In this document: piece by piece, positions 5,870 through 6,646 of the stretch
Numbering within the stretch: position 1 is the stretch's first letter
Layout of the letters: each line of letters begins with the position of its first letter
NCBI GenBank assembly: GCA_019116405.1
Contig: DXBS01000127.1
Coordinates: 1 to 6,646 of the forward strand
Direction of reading: 5' to 3'
Length of the DNA: 6,646 nucleotides
DNA from: Candidatus Gallimonas intestinigallinarum
GTDB lineage: Bacteria; Bacillota_A; Clostridia; Christensenellales; Borkfalkiaceae
Translations under genes and position numbers: made by a program
The notes under the pieces: model-generated
Seen by the model: the letters and a program-made list of their open reading frames with translations, nothing else
Told to the model about the DNA's origin: nothing
Databases searched by the model: none

Positions 5870-5883
5870 GGGGTACGTACCCC
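5870..5883. promoter_or_regulatory. Perfect 14-bp palindrome (operator-like) between the M23 gene and the membrane-protein gene
   Basis: GGGGTACGTACCCC is perfectly self-complementary. Beyond a single mismatch the symmetry continues as TTT on the left against AAA on the right (5866-5868 and 5885-5887). It lies 10 bases after the M23 stop and about 57 bases before the next ATG. As RNA it could form only a 5-bp stem with an ACGT loop, and it is not followed by a T-run, so it is a poor terminator. A protein-binding dyad is a reasonable guess; the regulator is unknown. Confidence 0.5.
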
Positions 5884-5893
5884 AAAATTTGAG

Positions 5894-5912
5894 ACAAAAA
5901 CGTAATTTTTGT
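5894..5912. repeat. Short AT-rich inverted repeat
   Basis: ACAAAAA (5894-5900) and TTTTTGT (5906-5912) flank CGTAA. It is a weak hairpin just after the 14-bp palindrome. It may be a weak terminator or part of the same regulatory site, or may be chance in AT-rich spacer. Confidence 0.3.
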
Positions 5913-5939
5913 GCGCCGTGACGGCGGAAAGGAGGAAGT

Positions 5940-6491
5940 ATGTGGCTGAATGACAACGCGGGTGTTTTGATGCTCATCATCGGACTTCTGATCCTCGGGG
6001 CGCTGGGCATTTCGCTCTGGATCCTGTTTTCGCTGCGCAGTCAGTTCTGCGTGCAAAAACTAAAGTTCACGGGACTGTACGCGACCGACCGCGTCACCCG
6101 CACGAAGTATGCCTCGCTCACGATCGGCAACAAGTCCGTCCGCGAGCTTGCCATCAAAGAGGTGGGCATCAAGAACGGCGGCGTCGCGTTTGATCTCACC
6201 GCGCTCTATCGCTATAAGACAGAACTGGACGAGCGTGCGCACATCGTCATTGAGCAGCGCTCCTCCATCGACTTCTCTCTCTCCGTGGACGAACTCAAGA
6301 GCCTGCTTTTGGACGACAAGAGCGGTCGGCTCGGAACGCTCCGGCTGTACGCGGTCGATTTGGTTGGCAACCTCTATCAGGGCAGGATTGCGCCCGTGAA
6401 AAAGCTGCTTGCCGATACGCTGCGCGTGCAGAACGCGGCAGGGGAGCAAAAGCGCACCGTCCCCGCCCCCGAACACAAATCGCAATCATGA
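5940..6491 (+). CDS. Hypothetical single-pass membrane protein
   Basis: I do not recognise this 183-residue protein. The first 8 residues are uncharged or acidic (MWLNDNAG), a hydrophobic helix follows at about 9-31, and a basic patch comes next (SLRSQFCVQKLK). This favours an N-out, C-in anchor with a cytoplasmic domain, though the topology is only a charge-rule inference. The remaining 140 residues look rich in beta strands (YASLTIGNKSVREL, HIVIEQRSSIDFSLSVDEL, TLRLYAVDLVGNLYQGRI) and end in a polar tail (VPAPEHKSQS). An excellent ribosome binding site, AAAGGAGGAAGT, ends 1 base before the ATG. Codon use and GC content match the upstream genes. The stop lies only about 10 bases from the end of an IS30-type element, so the C-terminal tail could have been altered by that insertion. 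It shares orientation with the YwmB-like and M23 genes and may be co-expressed with them. Confidence 0.75.
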   Translation: MWLNDNAGVLMLIIGLLILGALGISLWILFSLRSQFCVQKLKFTGLYATDRVTRTKYASLTIGNKSVRELAIKEVGIKNGGVAFDLTALYRYKTELDERAHIVIEQRSSIDFSLSVDELKSLLLDDKSGRLGTLRLYAVDLVGNLYQGRIAPVKKLLADTLRVQNAAGEQKRTVPAPEHKSQS

Positions 6492-6512
6492 TTCCCCCAT
6501 TGAATTGTCAAA

Positions 6513-6646
6513 CTAAGTGCAACACTTTGTGAGATTTTCTTGGAACAAATCTTGCGGTGTTCGGAAATGCAAAACTTTCTTGGGCCTGGCGTTGATCAAC
6601 GCCAGGTTCTTTTTCAGGGTCGCGGGACTGACCCGCGAAAGATTCC
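6513..6646 (-). CDS. IS30-family transposase, C-terminal 44 residues (partial)
   Basis: On the minus strand a frame enters from the right edge and ends at a TAG (6513-6515). The translation includes SPATLKKNLALINARPKK followed by VLHFRTPQDLFQENLTKCCT. The pattern Asn-x-Arg-Pro-(Arg/Lys)-Lys-x-Leu, then Arg-Thr-Pro-(x)2-Leu-Phe is the C-terminal end of IS30-type DDE transposases (compare NxRPRKxLGxxTPxEVF). The catalytic residues lie outside the window, so whether the enzyme is intact cannot be judged. It is convergent with the gene ending at 6491. Confidence 0.75.
   Translation of the reverse strand, partial: NLSRVSPATLKKNLALINARPKKVLHFRTPQDLFQENLTKCCT
6585..6614 (+). terminator. Perfect palindrome with T-rich tail inside the transposase end
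   Basis: CCTGGCGTTGA (6585-6595) is followed directly by its exact reverse complement (6596-6606), giving a 9-bp stem with a GATC loop. TTCTTTTT follows at 6607-6614. On the plus strand this has the form of an intrinsic terminator and could stop transcription arriving from the membrane-protein gene. On the minus strand the same bases encode LALINARP of the transposase, so the symmetry may be partly coincidental. Confidence 0.45.
6620..6638. repeat. Second small hairpin in the transposase coding end
   Basis: TCGCGGG (6620-6626) and CCCGCGA (6632-6638) flank ACTGA, a 7-bp GC-rich stem with a 5-base loop, 13 bases after the larger palindrome. It lies within transposase codons and has no T-run on the plus strand; its role is unknown. 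Confidence 0.35.

Larger units (their letters stand above)
6501..6646 (-). mobile_element. End of an IS30-family insertion sequence (runs off right edge)
   Basis: The stretch around 6502-6524 contains TGTCAAACTAAGTGCAACAC, which resembles the terminal repeats of IS30-family elements as I remember them. The transposase stop codon lies inside this end, as is common in the family. The outer boundary, about 6501-6507, is an estimate; the other end and the short target duplication are outside the window. Confidence 0.6.

Overview
The window looks like part of a chromosome from a GC-rich anaerobic Clostridia-type bacterium (Bacillota). The evidence is the prmA-rsmE-mtaB-HIT order, which in Bacillota normally follows dnaK-dnaJ, together with strong Shine-Dalgarno sites and a YwmB-like protein next to a membrane-anchored M23 protein resembling SpoIIQ. 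No RNA gene or CRISPR array was seen.

Left end (1 to about 1220, minus strand): the C-terminal part of an RHS/YD-repeat protein. It runs off the left edge, lacks its 5' part, has a stop codon in frame at 1130-1132, and is visibly less GC-rich than the genes to its right. It lies divergently from prmA, where dnaJ would usually be, and is best read as a truncated RHS remnant or orphan C-terminal cassette.

Middle (1280-4528, plus strand): a tight housekeeping operon for translation factors and RNA modification. It encodes PrmA (methylation of ribosomal protein L11), RsmE (m3U1498 of 16S rRNA), MtaB (ms2t6A37 of tRNA) and a HINT-type histidine-triad nucleotide hydrolase. Junctions are 1 bp apart, overlapping by 4 bp, and 3 bp apart. 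The operon has its own perfect-consensus sigma-A promoter (TTGACA, 17 bp, TATAAT), placed so close to the prmA ATG that the message should be leaderless or nearly so.

Intergenic region 4529-4692: a 17-bp inverted repeat, then an intrinsic-terminator-like hairpin. The 3' arm of that hairpin is also the ribosome binding site of the next gene.

Right part (4693-6491, plus strand): a small YwmB-like secreted or anchored protein, an M23/LytM-domain protein with an acidic linker (SpoIIQ-like, lacking one usual catalytic histidine), and an unrecognised single-pass membrane protein preceded by a perfect 14-bp palindrome.

Right end (about 6501-6646, minus strand): the terminal repeat region and last 44 codons of an IS30-type transposase. 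The conserved block is therefore bracketed by an RHS remnant and an insertion sequence. I see no evidence for a new multi-gene system. The most unusual signals are regulatory: the leaderless promoter and the hairpin that couples a terminator to a ribosome binding site.
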